DNA of 64,000 nt from Protopterus annectens. Lineage: Eukaryota > Chordata > Ceratodontiformes > Protopteridae. The stretch is taken from contig NC_056743.1 in the NCBI RefSeq assembly GCF_019279795.1, forward strand, positions 625,284,248 through 625,348,247, written 5' to 3'. The translations under genes were made by a program, and so were the position numbers. Positions 1 through 11,965 of the stretch are shown piece by piece (the stretch's first letter is position 1; every line of letters begins with the position of its first letter). Under the pieces are notes generated by a model, which saw nothing but the letters and a program-made list of their open reading frames with translations, had not been told where the DNA came from and ran no database searches.

Positions 1-114
1 TCAAGTGCAAGGAATGCCACTTGCCACAACCTGCCACTTTATATACAGTACAGCTGTGTTCCTTATCTCCGACTACATTAAAATGTGTCTTGTCTTGAGC
101 AGCCCAAATCAAAC

Positions 115-140
115 AGAGAGAGAGAGAGAGAGAGAGAGGG
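115..140. repeat. (AG)n microsatellite
   Basis: Simple AG dinucleotide run followed by a short G-rich stretch. No gene is attached to it. Confidence 0.9.
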
Positions 141-1311
141 GGAGGGTGGTCTTAACCTGTGCTAGGGTTTTGGTTTGTTTATAAATTCCATACTGGCTAT
201 GTTTAGCTTTGAGGGTTGTACAATATCTTTTGCAAGTATTATATCACAACCACCTCCTTAAAGAATGCACGTTTGGATTCATATGTTTAAAGAATACAGT
301 ATACAGAGCACACTGACAGGGAATCAATCAGTAATACTTATCTGTAACTCAACCAGTTTATGTTTTGGAGCTCTCGGGTTTTATTTTGTGAAAGTTTTCC
401 TTGTCAGCATTCTGTTTCACTATCCCCTCTTGTAAGTCCATTCGTACTGATAAATTGCTAGTTAGACCTGTATACTATATTTATTACCTGAATTAACAAT
501 ATTATTACTTCAGTCACGCATTGTAGGTTAAGGGCATTAGTTATTTAAACTAACAAGTAACATATGCTCTAGCTGTCTACCAAATCCAAGAAACCTGTTG
601 CTCATGAATGGAAAACAGCACACACCAGGTCATGGCAATGTTATAATTCACTTAACTGGTCCAACATAGTTGTCAATATCCTGACAATATATATGTCACT
701 GGAATAAAAGTGGGACTTGATTCCAGCTGTGATGCTGCCTAGGCTTCTAGCTTTCTTATAAGCAGATGTGTGATGCACATCTGTGGCAAAATGCAGAACT
801 ACTATTGGTTAAGATGTGTGCTGGTGTTGCTGTAGCATTATACATGAAGCATGGTGATGGAAATCTGGAACACATGAAGAGCACAAATCAGGCTAGTACA
901 CTGTAGTACAGTATGTTATGTAGGCAAGGAGAGCAGTGGATTCTGGGTATTGTAAATTGACTGCTAGCCACCAGAATGATGCACATTGTGAGGGACTGTA
1001 TGTGGTACAGAGTGACAAATTAGATCACTGACAAGTGATGAAATACCATTCAAGAAGACTACAATGTGATTTACTTTTGTGTGTGAGTAAGGCAGATTCA
1101 TCAGGAAATGGGAAGTGTAGTAGAGATAAATAATGTCTAACTTGTAGCTTGGTGGTACTTCTTATATGCATAGTAAAGGTTAAGTTAACTATCTCTACAC
1201 TCTCACAAACTGGAGGAATGGGTGTCATGCTATGCAAACAGAGGTGTACGGTTAAGCTAGTGGATTTGTCTGATAAGTCTCTATGCACGTGCATATGCAT
1301 GCTCATTCTGT
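141..1311. other. Unassigned intergenic stretch
   Basis: AT-rich unique-looking DNA. Stops are frequent in all frames, and I see no repeat, exon or RNA gene that I can support. Confidence 0.5.
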
Positions 1312-1515
1312 CTGGTAGTTAGCTCAGAGGATGAAGGCTCTGAACTGTTAATTAGCTGCTTCCTGTAGTGCAACATACTAGGTTCGGTTCCTTCCATCTT
1401 CATTTGCCTGCTATGTATCTCTGAGCAAGGTGCATAACCAGAGTGTGCTTCTGGCTCACCCCTGAAAAGGGATAACTGTGTCCAGTGAGTTTACCTGGTT
1501 AAAAAAAGGAATACA
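1312..1515 (+). mobile_element. tRNA-headed SINE, possibly with an L2-type tail
   Basis: The head resembles a tRNA-derived Pol III promoter. An A-box-like TAGCTCAGAGG lies near the start and a B-box-like GGTTCGGTTCC about 60 bases later. The 3' part (GGCTCACC, then TTTACCTGGTTAAAAAAAGG) resembles the L2-like LINE ends in this window, which carry GGGCTCACCTGGCCC and CCCGGTTAACAAATG before an A-rich tail. The SINE call rests on promoter-like boxes and layout. The pairing with L2 is an inference from short similarity. No clear target duplication was found. Confidence 0.55.
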
Positions 1516-3178
1516 AAGTTTGTAACTTTGTGGTAAGATCACTAGAACATACAGGGAAATTGATAGACAAGAACAGGCACATATTCATATGAACCAGAGG
1601 AGCAGATAGAAAAGTATCACTTTAGCACAACAAATGCACAGTGCTACCCTCATGACAACAAGCTCAGGTAAGGCATTAAGCCTAGTACTGTCAAGCAGAC
1701 ATTAATTTAATTTAGTGCAATAAAGTAGAACTATGGTCCCATTAGTGACTGGATGGGTAAAATTAAATTACTAAAAGAGGCTGAGAAAATAGAGATTATA
1801 GTACTTGTATGTACTTCTATAAGTTTTGTAAGAATGATTAATAAATATTATTGCAGCAGCCTGAGATAGCATAATTGTATGGAGAAACATCTTCTCTAAG
1901 TGTTACAGTGTTTTTAAACTGAAAGCATGAGCTTATCTTCAGCACCATAACATTATCTATCGGTCTGTTCATTTGATGTAATGACAGTTATAGCCCTGTT
2001 TCAAACAGGTGTCCTGCAGATGACTGTTTTAACATAATTTTTCATTTATTTTGGAGCACTACAAGTCTGTTACACCATATAACTATTGCACTATTTCAGA
2101 ATATTTTTTATAATGTATAAACTTCTACTATCTCCCAATAACAGCAACAACTGTAACTTTTCATTTATGCCTTCACTTGAACTAATGGCAATCTGTACAA
2201 GCAAAGGCTGGCGCACATAATCTGCTCTAGCAGTCCCTGAAAACACTGTGCTAAATTGTTTAAATTCTTGTTTAAATTATTAAGAAACAGAATGGTGTTG
2301 GCAGATGGAGGGAGTAGTTACAGACCTAACATAAACAATAAAGAGGTACTTACAGTTAGACACTAGGATGGAATTTATGACTCTTTATGTCACTCCCACA
2401 TCTCTGAATTTTTCTTCCTATACCTTTACCTTCCCAGGCCTCTTTTCACTCTGCAGTCTTTTCTGGTCTGAAAGATACATGTTTTGCATGTTTTTCACTG
2501 TCGCAGATTCTGTAACAGAATAGCATAGCATCATATCCCAAAAAGAACTTTTGTCTGCTCATTAAGATTTTCGTTTATAATATTCTGCTTTCAGCACCAG
2601 AGTTCAAAAAGTCATCCATCTCACCCAAGCTACACTTTGCTTCAAATCCCCCAATCCCTACTTGTGATTTATGTACATAGCTGCAGACTCTCACTGTTGT
2701 AATGTACACTGTGTATGTTATAAAGTAATGTATAGTGCATGTGTATTAAGTAAACACGCACCCTACAGCAACTGCCAAATTTAGACTTCTGTAGCCAGTT
2801 TATCAGAGGAAAGGCATAGACATTTCATGACTAATATTTAGATTTCAGAGTGATAACTTATTTGTACACCTGCCCAGCAGAAACCAGTCACTTAGTTTCA
2901 CTGCACTTTTTTGAAATGCAATTACCCAGTTTAATAACTTTGAAGAAGGTACATGTGATTTAATGTTTCACAGATCAACCTTTATCACCATAAGCCTTTC
3001 AGGCTAAACCCACTTATTGTTGCATTTACTATGGTATCATTTGCCTCCTTGAAGATTTTCCATTTTTGGGATTCATCATAATTCAAATACTTACAGCAAT
3101 GGATGGATTAATTTGTATCTGAAATAAGAGGCACGTGACCCACCATGATGAGTCTAGAAGGAAGAAAATGTGATGGGT
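1516..3178. other. Unassigned intergenic stretch
   Basis: AT-rich DNA with only short chance reading frames. Nothing recognisable on either strand. Confidence 0.5.
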
Positions 3179-3314
3179 TGGGAGGGTGGCCTAATGGTTA
3201 AGGTGTTTGCCTTACAAACACAAGGTACAGGGTTTGAATCTCACAGAGGATAACTGGCTAGGCTTAAAATGACTCACAAGGGCAGTTAGCCTAGTATTAA
3301 TCTATGAATCTATG
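3179..3314 (+). mobile_element. tRNA-headed SINE with CR1-type tail
   Basis: The first ~65 bases look like a tRNA gene relic: A box GTGGCCTAATGGTTAAGG and B box GGTACAGGGTTTGAATC, without a full cloverleaf. The last ~60 bases match the 3' end of the CR1-like LINEs here, for example the copy ending near 43396: GGCTAGGCTTA, then GGGCAG, then TAGCCTAGTA, then repeated CTATGAA. A head plus LINE-like tail with no coding region is a SINE architecture, so it was probably mobilised by the CR1-like machinery. A second copy lies at 41642-41778 on the minus strand. Confidence 0.8.
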
Positions 3315-3684
3315 ACAGTGCCTTCACCAGCACTGTAAATTATGTGAGTAGAGGTGTGACATTATGCACCCTGTTTTAAACCAGGACAGGTTTCAATCAT
3401 GTTGTCATATTTTATACATAGCTAAGATTATTTCCTAAAACGTTAATGCTAACAAATCTTCACACATTCTGTCAAAAGTTATAGAAACCAGCTGAAGTCC
3501 AATTACCTGCTGCCCCTCCAACTGTGTCTTTTTTCATATCCAGTACCAGTTTTGTCATCTTTAAAGATCATGTGTGCAAACTGATAAAATCAAAGTAGCT
3601 TATCTGTCCTGAAAATGCATTTCCTCACTAGTTGCTTACATAGGCTATCTTTCTGACATTTAGGTATGTATTTACATTTTTCCT
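3315..3684. other. Unassigned stretch
   Basis: No repeat or coding similarity seen between the SINE and the downstream CR1 fragment. Confidence 0.5.
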
Positions 3685-4022
3685 TTTTAAGGAAGATAGG
3701 TCATGTTTCATGCTATTTAGAAGACATCCTGGGATATTGTCTGGGCCCATTGATGCAGTGATCTTGGTCTTAGAAAGAGCATTAAGGACCTGTTCTCTAG
3801 TGATAGTAGGGGGAGTTATATTTGATGATATTTCCTGAGGGAAGGTTGAGGGCGAGAGAGGAGTAAAGTTGGAGCTGAATTTATCAGCCAGGAGGTTTGC
3901 TATATCTTCTGGCTCAGTATAGGTAGCTCTATTTACAATGAGCTCTGCACACAATTGTGTATTGTCTTTGAGGTTGTGGACATAGCTAAAGAATGCTTTG
4001 TGGTTGTCCTTGGCCATAAAGA
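3685..4022 (-). pseudogene. CR1-like LINE fragment, linker before the RT domain
   Basis: The minus-strand translation contains KDNHKAFFSYV, EPEDIANLLADKFSSNF and ASMGPDNIPGCLL. These are the same blocks as in the CR1-like copies at 22243 and 56335, just upstream of the reverse transcriptase fingers. The reading frame is open for about 110 codons. It then leaves the family sequence after the GPDNIPG motif, so RT, 3' tail, endonuclease and ORF1 are all missing. This is a dead internal fragment. The upstream limit is near the ATG-like codon at 4017 but is not a real start. Confidence 0.75.
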
Positions 4023-4930
4023 CTTAAAAAGTAATTCAGAAGCCATGTAGCTGAAACACTCGATGGCCTTATGGGGTCATTTGCACATATCCCATTGGCC
4101 TCCATTACAGGAGGTTTAAGGTATCACACAGTGAAAACTCTAGCTTGCCTGGGTTTTTCTTGCAGTGTGGCCACGAACACCAACACATGCACACACGTAC
4201 GTATTCATTCAGTTATATTCATGACATCATAGACATGTGCACAAACACATACAAGCAAATATATACACTGACACACCCCAACCCCCACAGATTCTTTGTG
4301 GACTTACTCTCACTGCAAGTACACCCATAGAAGTGAATTGATGACCATTGTTTTTTGACAGTGTTCACTTTTCCAGCTAGAGTAAAATTTTACTTGGAGA
4401 AAATGATAGTCATAGACATTTCTGTTGCAGAGCAGATGGCTGTTTAGCATTAAGCACTCTGCAAGACTGCCACATTAACATGCAGCTTCACTCATGAGAC
4501 TGCTTTCTGTGCAGAGGCCTCCACAAAGGGAAAACTGAGTATGGAAACCTTCTGAGATAAGGCTTCTACTTTATGATAGGCCTTTGTAAATCTCAGGGCA
4601 TGCTAACTAGCATGATACATCTGAAAGATTTTAACTGAAGTAGGAAAATTTTTTTCAAACACCTACTATGAGCATATTATTTATTTTACATTTGTTTACT
4701 GAGGATGACCATTACAAAAATACATTACAAACAATACAAGAAACCAATAACAATCAAGAATACATAATTTTGGTAAATATAGGTAGTAAATAGTTTGTAC
4801 ATAAACAATAAAAATTGAGAGGGTAATATAAAGTGGAAAAAAAAGAAAGCTAACAAATAATCTAGCATAAAGTAGCTTATGACACACACACACACACACA
4901 CAAACATATGTATGTATATATCTATATATA
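4023..4930. other. Unassigned stretch with a short (CA)n at 4882-4903
   Basis: No supported gene. Open frames around 4700-4900 are translations of AT-rich sequence and the CA run. Confidence 0.5.
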
Positions 4931-5426
4931 TGGGTCTACTTCTTTTTAATGAAAATACACTTTACTGAATCTTACATCGCAGAACTCAAAACTGCCAAAA
5001 GTGCAGTTCAGAAAACTTCACTACATCGAACATCACTTCCTTGAAACAAAAATAAAACATAAAGAAAACCACAACACACATTTTTGCAGGGAGGCAAGCC
5101 CCCCTGCACCCCCTGCATATTATATATACCAACTCCGAGATCACATTACAGTGGGAAAAGGGTAACTCCTTATCCCCACTGTACCATGATCTACACCAGC
5201 AAGCTGCAAATTCTATACAACATACATTGCCAGTAATTATTTCAACAAAAAAGACAAAAACTGAGCCTGTTCTGGAATACCAGTCTGGAATCGGTGATCT
5301 GGTGATCTCTATTTGGACAAGTCAGCCTCGATGTAGTGAAGTTTCATTGAACTGCATTTTCAGAAGTTGGAGTTCTGAGATGTGAGATTCGGTAAAGTGT
5401 GTTTTCATTAAAAAGAAGTAGATCCA
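4931..5426. mobile_element. MITE with ~100-bp terminal inverted repeats
   Basis: The two ends are inverted copies of each other. The left end begins TGGGTCTACTTCTTTTTAAT and the right end, reversed, begins TGGATCTACTTCTTTTTAAT. Similarity continues for about 100 bases (roughly 4931-5033 against 5324-5426) with scattered mismatches. The ~500-bp element has no coding capacity and sits in TA-rich DNA on both sides. That would fit a TA target duplication of a Tc1/mariner-like or similar transposase, but the flanking TA repeats make the duplication unprovable here. Confidence 0.7.
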
Positions 5427-5440
5427 TACATATATATTTC

Positions 5441-5441
<1 letters not shown>

Positions 5442-5490
<49 letters not shown>

Positions 5491-5516
5491 CATACATACA
5501 TACACATATACACACA
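5442..5516. repeat. (TA)n and (CATA)n microsatellite
   Basis: Long TA run passing into CATA repeats next to the right end of the MITE. Confidence 0.9.
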
Positions 5517-7989
5517 ACAGGTCATTGCCATCATCAGTTCCATTTTACCCATTTTTGCATGGGGTTGTGGTGTCATAGTAACATCATTCAGTGCGATCAA
5601 ATCAACTAGAGCCAGTGTTTACACTTCTGAAGTCTAAATAGCAAACATGGCAGCAATAATTACAAATATAAAGAATGATATCAATTTGACAGTACTAATT
5701 AGATATATGTTTTGCAGAGATTTAACTGAAGTAAGCAAACTTTTTTAAACGTCTACTATAAATATATACACAGCTATCATCTGTAATATTTTATGCACAT
5801 CTGATAAAATGCATCTTGAATTTTGAGACAGCATACAATAGTAAGTACACTTTACCTGATTTGCAAAGCGTGTGCTTAATTCCTGTTTTTTAAACATATT
5901 GATGTTTCTGATAGTAATAGTATACAATAATTTGTGCCAAATACAGCCTGTATAATTTCTGAATATTACGTCAACATATGAGTGTTTGCTCCTAGTGTTT
6001 TTTTATGTTATGAAATGAGCAAAAGTTTCCTGAAGAATGATATTGTTGAAATAGCTAATGGGTGTGCTTTTAAAGGTGAAGAGATGATCCAGTTGTTTTT
6101 GAATGAAGGTCATGAAATTAAACAGTAATGCATATTAGCTGAAGCACGGAAGATGAAATCAACGGTTTTGTGAAATATTTGTTGTATCTTGTAGTTGTAG
6201 GTTTGTTAGGCCTGTGTATATTGTATAACCATAGAACACTCTACTATGGATTAGAGTAGATGTAAGTTTATTTTTATTAACCAGTTAAGAAGGATATTGT
6301 CCTATAGTGTTTACCTACGGTTATGTTACATTTTATTATGGCTGTGAGCATCTGTTCTTCTAAGGTCAAATTGTCATGAAGTACTGAAACAAAGGATTTT
6401 AGTTTGTGGGCAAATGGTATAATGTCACCTGATGCTCTTATTTTTAGTGGTGATAAGTTGATGTTTTCATTGTGGGTATGGAGTTGGTCACTGAAGTATT
6501 TAATCTTTTGTAGGATTATTGCATGCATTTTATATGGCCCAGAAGTTAGACTGTATAATCATTATGACAGAAGAGGTTTTATTAAAACAGAAAAACAATA
6601 AATGCTAAAAAGCAACCTTTTTTACATACTGGTCGCATCGCTTAGTCAAGAAATATCTGATAAAGAATGGTCAGCACATGAAAGCTTATATTTTAATGTG
6701 AGAAACTGACTGCTGTAATATTACAGGAGGAAAAGAGAGAGAAACCAGACAGACATGTAGATATAAAAAAATTACTAATGGTATACAACAGGCAAAACGT
6801 TCTCTAAAACGTAATGGAGTAATATTGCTTTCCTGTGTACATTGACTGTATGTGTATCAGCACTCGGAACGACTGAACAAGTAAGGCAGTTCTGCTCCTG
6901 CATTGGTTCATTTGTAACAACTAAAAACATAAAAGGATAATTACATGAATCTACTCAAAAAAACAAATCAAAATCCTTAACATTAAACTGTATACCGAAA
7001 CAGAAGGCATGGCTAAGTAAAAGAATACAGCCGTACCTGCGTTACAATAGTGTACACAAATATCAAGATGTTTAATCAGGCTATCAGCAAAAGTAATCCC
7101 GCAGCATAAATGCCACTAGTTAAAATGCAAGACAAGCTTTGCTAAGATGAGCCATTGCAACAATCAAGTAAGTCATTATTAAACTACTGTTTATAAATGT
7201 TATATACACCATTCAGATACATGGATTTTTTCAGGTTCAAAGCAGCAAAACATTTGAGTGGTATTTAAAAACCTCTAGTGCATAATGTTAAGTGAAGTAG
7301 ACTGAGGAGCAGTGATACACAATGATGTGGTGAGTCACAGACAAATAATGCTGTTGACCTGGTATGTAAATGATTGCATAATGTAATGCAAATGAAGCTC
7401 ATCAGGTATGCAAATGATGAAATGAAGCACCAGAGACATCTAAAGTCAGCTCTGTGAGTCACAATATTTTGCATTTTGAACTCTGAGTATCTTTGTTGTA
7501 CAGGAGCAACACTTGCAATGCAATGTTTGTGATGGTAGCAGCTACTGATGAACAAGAGGTGCTGGTAGTCACTTATAGAGCCAGTGTCCACAATACTGCA
7601 TATTGTCACCCCCTATTGCGCAGTCAGGTCTGCCAGCACTTCACATAACATCACTTCCACAACAAGGACATTGTTGACCCCTACCACATAGGTAGGGAGA
7701 CCATATGTGTGTTAATAGACATGCTACCCACTTATGAAATCAAGAAGGATGAATGGACTATCCATCACTGAGGACAAGAAGGTATGTGTAGCATTAACCT
7801 TCCTTGCTAAAGGGACCATTCAGCATTCAACAGGAAACACTCTATGAATTCTGCAGGCATCAGCCTCATTAATTCTACACTAATTCCATAATATGATTTT
7901 GCCGCATGTGAAACAGCATATATGGTAATAGTAGTCCACAGAAATCACAAAAACTGATAGGCCAAAAAAAGCTATACAGACAATAGAGA
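5517..7989. other. Unassigned intergenic stretch
   Basis: AT-rich DNA. The longest open frame (minus, 7265-7609) shows no recognisable family. I see no repeat or RNA gene. Confidence 0.5.
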
Positions 7990-8016
7990 TAGACTATTCA
8001 GGATAAGAAAGAAATT

Positions 8017-9061
8017 ATGTATTGTTACTATTATGCAAGAAGCCCAGAATTTCCAGACAAAAGATATACAGAAAGATTAAGAGAGAAATTAGAGAAAAGA
8101 AAAATACTTCCACAAGAAAAACTGTCAGAAGCTTCAAATAAAAATGTATGTTCATTAATACAACAGATCCACAAAAAATACTATATAGACCAAGAATCCT
8201 TGTGCTGTTTGGAAAAAGAAGTGAGTGAGGAAGGGCGAAAATTTAAAGAACAAAATTTAGAGCCGTTTTCAGGGTATAAAAAAACAAATATGGACAATGG
8301 GAAAGAAAGAGACATCTGATATGGTACAATATTTATACAAAGGAGAAAGCTAAATTAATCAACACAAAAAAGGCAGCCCCAAAGATTTTCAAAGAGAAAT
8401 ACAGGCAAAGGCATCCCGATATGGAAAATTTCACAATAAAAAAATAGAATCACAAAGAGGGAATGTAGAACATAAGATTAGTCAAGTAGAAGTTAAAAAA
8501 AGAAGCTGAAGTTATGGAATATTTGTGAAGTGAAGGATTCAGTGTAGAAAGTCTAATACAGGTTATATCACAGCATGATGGAATGAGTCCCCAAAGTAAG
8601 GAGAAACAAGAGGAGCAGGAGACATCTGATGAAGAAATAAGAACATGGGAAAGAGAGATTTAATACGGTGCAATGTTTATGCAAAGAAGAAAGCAAAGCT
8701 AATCAATGCAAAAAGAGCAGCACCAAACATATTTGAAGAGAAATACAGGCAAAGACATCAGGATATGGGAAATTTTACAATACAAAAAATAAGAAAACAA
8801 AGAGGAAAAGTAGAAAAGAGGATCAGTAATGGAGAAATTAAAGAAACAGGAACTGGGGTTATGGATTACCTACAAAGTAAAGGATTTAGTGTAGAAATTT
8901 TAACTCAGATAACAAAACTACAGGACAGAGCAATGGACATCCAAATTAAGGAGAAACCAGTGGAGCTGGAAGCATCTAATCAGTTGATATATGAAGATAC
9001 TTTGGAGACTCCCATAGGAAACCAGTACAAACATTCAGTTGGAGTTATACAGGAAGGGTAA
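8017..9061 (+). pseudogene. R4-like LINE ORF, N-terminal part
   Basis: The translation starts MYCYYYARSPEF and continues with a lysine-rich, charged stretch. I recall a comparable MYCYF/Y start followed by a basic region from R4/Dong-like LINE proteins, but this was not tested by alignment. A frame break near 8320 is followed by a degenerate copy of the downstream sequence. A second open stretch (8645-9061) has DLIRCNVYAKKKAKLINAK and KYRQRHQDMGNF. No zinc finger is evident in what survives. The role would be nucleic-acid binding or RNP assembly, by inference. It is broken by frameshifts and an internal tandem duplication. Confidence 0.6.
8311..9000 (+). repeat. ~340-bp diverged tandem duplication inside the R4-like ORF
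   Basis: The segment from about 8317 (GGTACAATATTTATACAAAG) is repeated from about 8660 (GGTGCAATGTTTATGCAAAG). Both copies carry the downstream landmarks GAGAAATACAGGCAAAG and GGATT(C/T)AGTGTAGAAA. The first copy has more stops. Whether the parent element already had the duplication is unknown. Confidence 0.7.
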
Positions 9062-9695
9062 GAACAGGAAACAGTGGCAACTCTGACACAGTCAATGTTG
9101 TGGAGTGATAGGCCAGTGAGTTTCCATATGAAAGAGCAATGGATGACACAGGGTGAAACTCAAGAGAACGTGGCACAGGAAGATGCTCTGCCACTTTCTA
9201 TAGATGTCCGCAGGAAATGGTGAACAAAGAATGAGCCCGCAGTTTAGAAGAAAATGATCTAAGAGAAGAGTTGTTTAATTTAATAGAGAAGAATAGACAT
9301 ATTAAGGTGAATGAAAGAAATAGACTGCAGCATCTCAATAAAACCCAAAAAGTTAGACATTTGATAAAATAAATGAACACAGTATTTAGGACTGTCCGTA
9401 GAGATTTATGTGATATAATGGAAGTAAACAGGACATCATACATTACTGTACAGCCAAATTAATAACAGATAAAGTCTTACCACAAGAACACAGGGTAGTA
9501 AGGGAAAGGACGGGGAGAAATCGAATGTCACCATGGAAGTATCGAATAGAGAAAACTATAAAGCAATTAAGACAAGTGTCACTGTTAGAAAAGTATAGAA
9601 GAGGAAACAGATCAACAAAATACTAAAAAAAACATGATAAAAGCAATGCGTAGTATTATAAAGGATCAGGATTTATCATGCACTATCACAAATAA

Positions 9696-9964
9696 AAGTC
9701 TTCTGCTTTTCCCGGTTAGGGGTCGCCACTGTGGAACTCCGGTCTGCTCATGATTGGCAGTGGATTTTTATGGTGCCGAGTTGCCAGCCCGACGCCCAAC
9801 CTTCAAAGAAGGCACACCATTCACGCACGCACCTACCTGCATGTCTTTAAATGTCACTTGACTGCAGGGAGGACATGCAGACTCCACACAAAAGGCGCTC
9901 CAGCTGAGAATCGAATGGGAGAACCTCTTGCTGTGAGGTGACAATGCTAACCACTGCACCACCG
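9696..9964 (-). mobile_element. tRNA-headed SINE (GCGGTTAGC family) with 19-bp target duplication
   Basis: Read on the minus strand it begins GGTGGTGCAGTGGTTAGCAT, with a B-box-like GGTTCTCCCATTCGATTC, and ends near CGACCCCTAACCGGGAAAAG. It is flanked by CATGCACTATCACAAATAA at 9677-9695 and CATGCAGTATCACAAATAA at 9965-9983, a 19-bp duplication with one mismatch. It lacks about 60 internal bases that the 45810 copy has. It inserted into the R4-like ORF, so it is younger than that element. Pol III transcription and LINE-dependent mobilisation are expected of such elements. Confidence 0.85.
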
Positions 9965-9987
9965 CATGCAGTATCACAAATAATAAA

Positions 9988-10252
9988 CCTTGTTTCCCAG
10001 TTCTCTATAAAAAATTTTTGGGTCACCAATAAATTGCTTATTTTCTACTTTTCCTTTATCTGTGTGTCTTCTAAGTTTTTCTGCCTGTGCTGATATTCTT
10101 AGTTTATTACATGCACTATCGCAAATAATAAACTAAAAATATCAGCACAGGCAGAAAAACGTAGAAGATACACAGATAAATATGAAGGAAAAGTAGAAAA
10201 TAAGCAATTTATTGGTGACCCAAAACATTTTATAGAGAACTGGGAAACAAGG
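9988..10252. repeat. Inverted duplication (~122/127-bp arms, 16-nt loop) within the R4-like LINE
   Basis: The left arm 9988-10109 is the reverse complement of the right arm 10126-10252 with a few mismatches and small indels. The right arm is the sense R4-like sequence (KLKISAQAEKRRRYT in translation). The left arm is an inverted copy inserted upstream. The loop (10110-10125) repeats the CATGCACTATC motif that borders the neighbouring SINE. The structure could fold as a long hairpin. Confidence 0.85.
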
Positions 10253-11965
10253 TAAAAGGAATTAAAGACCAAAAAAAAAAAAAAAAAAAAAGAAAGAAAT
10301 AGATACCTTTTGGAGAAATATTTATGAAGATCCTGGGGAACATAGCAAAGATACTAAATGGATAGAAGTGAAAGAGAGAATAAGAAGTTCAAATGTACAG
10401 AATATGAAATAGGATAAAGTAATGGCCAGAAAGATTAAAACAAAGTTAAGAAAAGCCTCTAATTGGAAAACCACAGGCCCAGATGCACTAGCTAACTTCT
10501 GACTAAAAGTATTAACAACTTTACACAAAGATTTAGCCATGAGTAAGAACTATTTATAAGCGTACCCTGAACAAACACCAGCCTGGCTAACAACAGGAAA
10601 AACAATGCTCCTACTTAAGAGTGGACCTGCAAGCTACCCTAAAAAACTGTAGAACAATAACTTGTCTTCCAACGACGTATAAACTATACACGGGAATTGA
10701 TGCAGGCAGAATTTATAGTCATTTAGAAGAAAACTCACTTATGGCAATAGAACAACAGGGTAATAAAAGAAATTCATACGGAACAAAGGATCATTTGTTG
10801 TTAAATAAAGTCATAGTGGAGAACTGTAAAAAGGGGAAGAATGGCATGGACTGATTGTAAAAAAGCAATTGGTAGTATCCCACATTCATGGATAAAAGAG
10901 TGCTTAAAAATGTATAAGATACACTCTACACTGATAAGCTACATCACAGCGACCATGAAACAGTGACAAACCATTTTGCAGTTAAGCCATGATAAAGGGC
11001 AAATTATTTTTCCAGGGATAAAAATCTAAAGGGGGATATTCCTGGGTGACTCTCTGTCACTGCTGCTTTTTTGCCTTGTCCTTAACCCATTAAGCTGTCT
11101 GTTTAACAGATTAGGTCATGGCTATAATTTGGCTTCTGGAAAGCAACAAAGTGTAACAATTTCTCATCTTCTCTTTGTAGAAGATTTAAAACTGTATAGC
11201 TCATCAGATGAGGAACTGAAAGCACAACTGCAAGTAGTCAAAACTTCTTCAGATGATATAAGAATGCCATTTGGTCTTGATAAATGTGCAAAAGAAACCT
11301 TTAAAGCAGGAAAGCTGCAGCGCCAAGAAAACATCAGTTTGGGACAAGAATGTGATATAAAAGAACTTGAGCAGGAGGGAGTGTATAAATATTTGGGAAC
11401 TGATGAAAGATCAACAATAAAACATGAACAAATGTGAATAAAATTATGTAAGGGATATTTTAGAATACTTAAATTAATTCTGAAAACAGTCTGACATCTA
11501 GGAACAAAGTTCAAGCTATAAACCAATTTGCTCTTCCTGTCCTAACTTAACAGTTTTGGAGTGATTGACTGGCCCCAAAAGGTGTTGGATAGATTAGACA
11601 GGAAAACAAGATGGATGCTTCATGCTCATCAAATCATTTATAAAAATCAGTGCATACCAAGATTATATATTCCCAGTTCCAAAGTAGGTGTGGGCCTCCT
11701 TGAAATTAATTACATGTATAGATCTGCAATCGTGGGATTACATACATATCTGCTGACCTCACAAGACCCAAACATAGTGAAAGTTTTGAAACATGAGGAG
11801 AAAATTCTAATATGACTTCCCTGCTTGGTCTAGCAGAAGCATATCTGTGTCAAGCGGATATTGAAATCAAACCAGAAGTAGATAAAAATCAGGCAGCAAC
11901 TGAATGTGTCAAAAAACAAAAGAAAGAATATATGGTAAAAGATCAGATGAGAAGGCAAGAAATGT
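10126..11965 (+). pseudogene. R4-like LINE reverse transcriptase and C-terminal linker
   Basis: Several frames together give the RT blocks in order: WKTTGPDALANF, CRTITCLPTTYKLYT (fingers, NYRPIT-like), SYGTKDHLLLNK, AWTDCKKAIGSIPHSW (motif A, the catalytic Asp kept as TDCKKA), the IFLGDSLSLLLFCLVLNPLS block, and HLLFVEDLKLY at 11169-11198 (motif C). The family's YMDD-like core is here FVED, so one acidic residue has changed to Glu. Thumb and linker follow: FGLDKCAKETFKAGKL, YKYLGTDE and LDRKTRWMLHAHQ, through VGVGLLEINY. Stops and frameshifts make it non-functional. The linker is cut at about 11969 by the L2-like insertion. Confidence 0.8.

Noticed and set aside
1312-3314. Candidate tRNA genes
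   Set aside because: A- and B-box-like motifs are present, but no proper acceptor stem or anticodon arm. The sequences continue into LINE-like tails, so they are SINEs.
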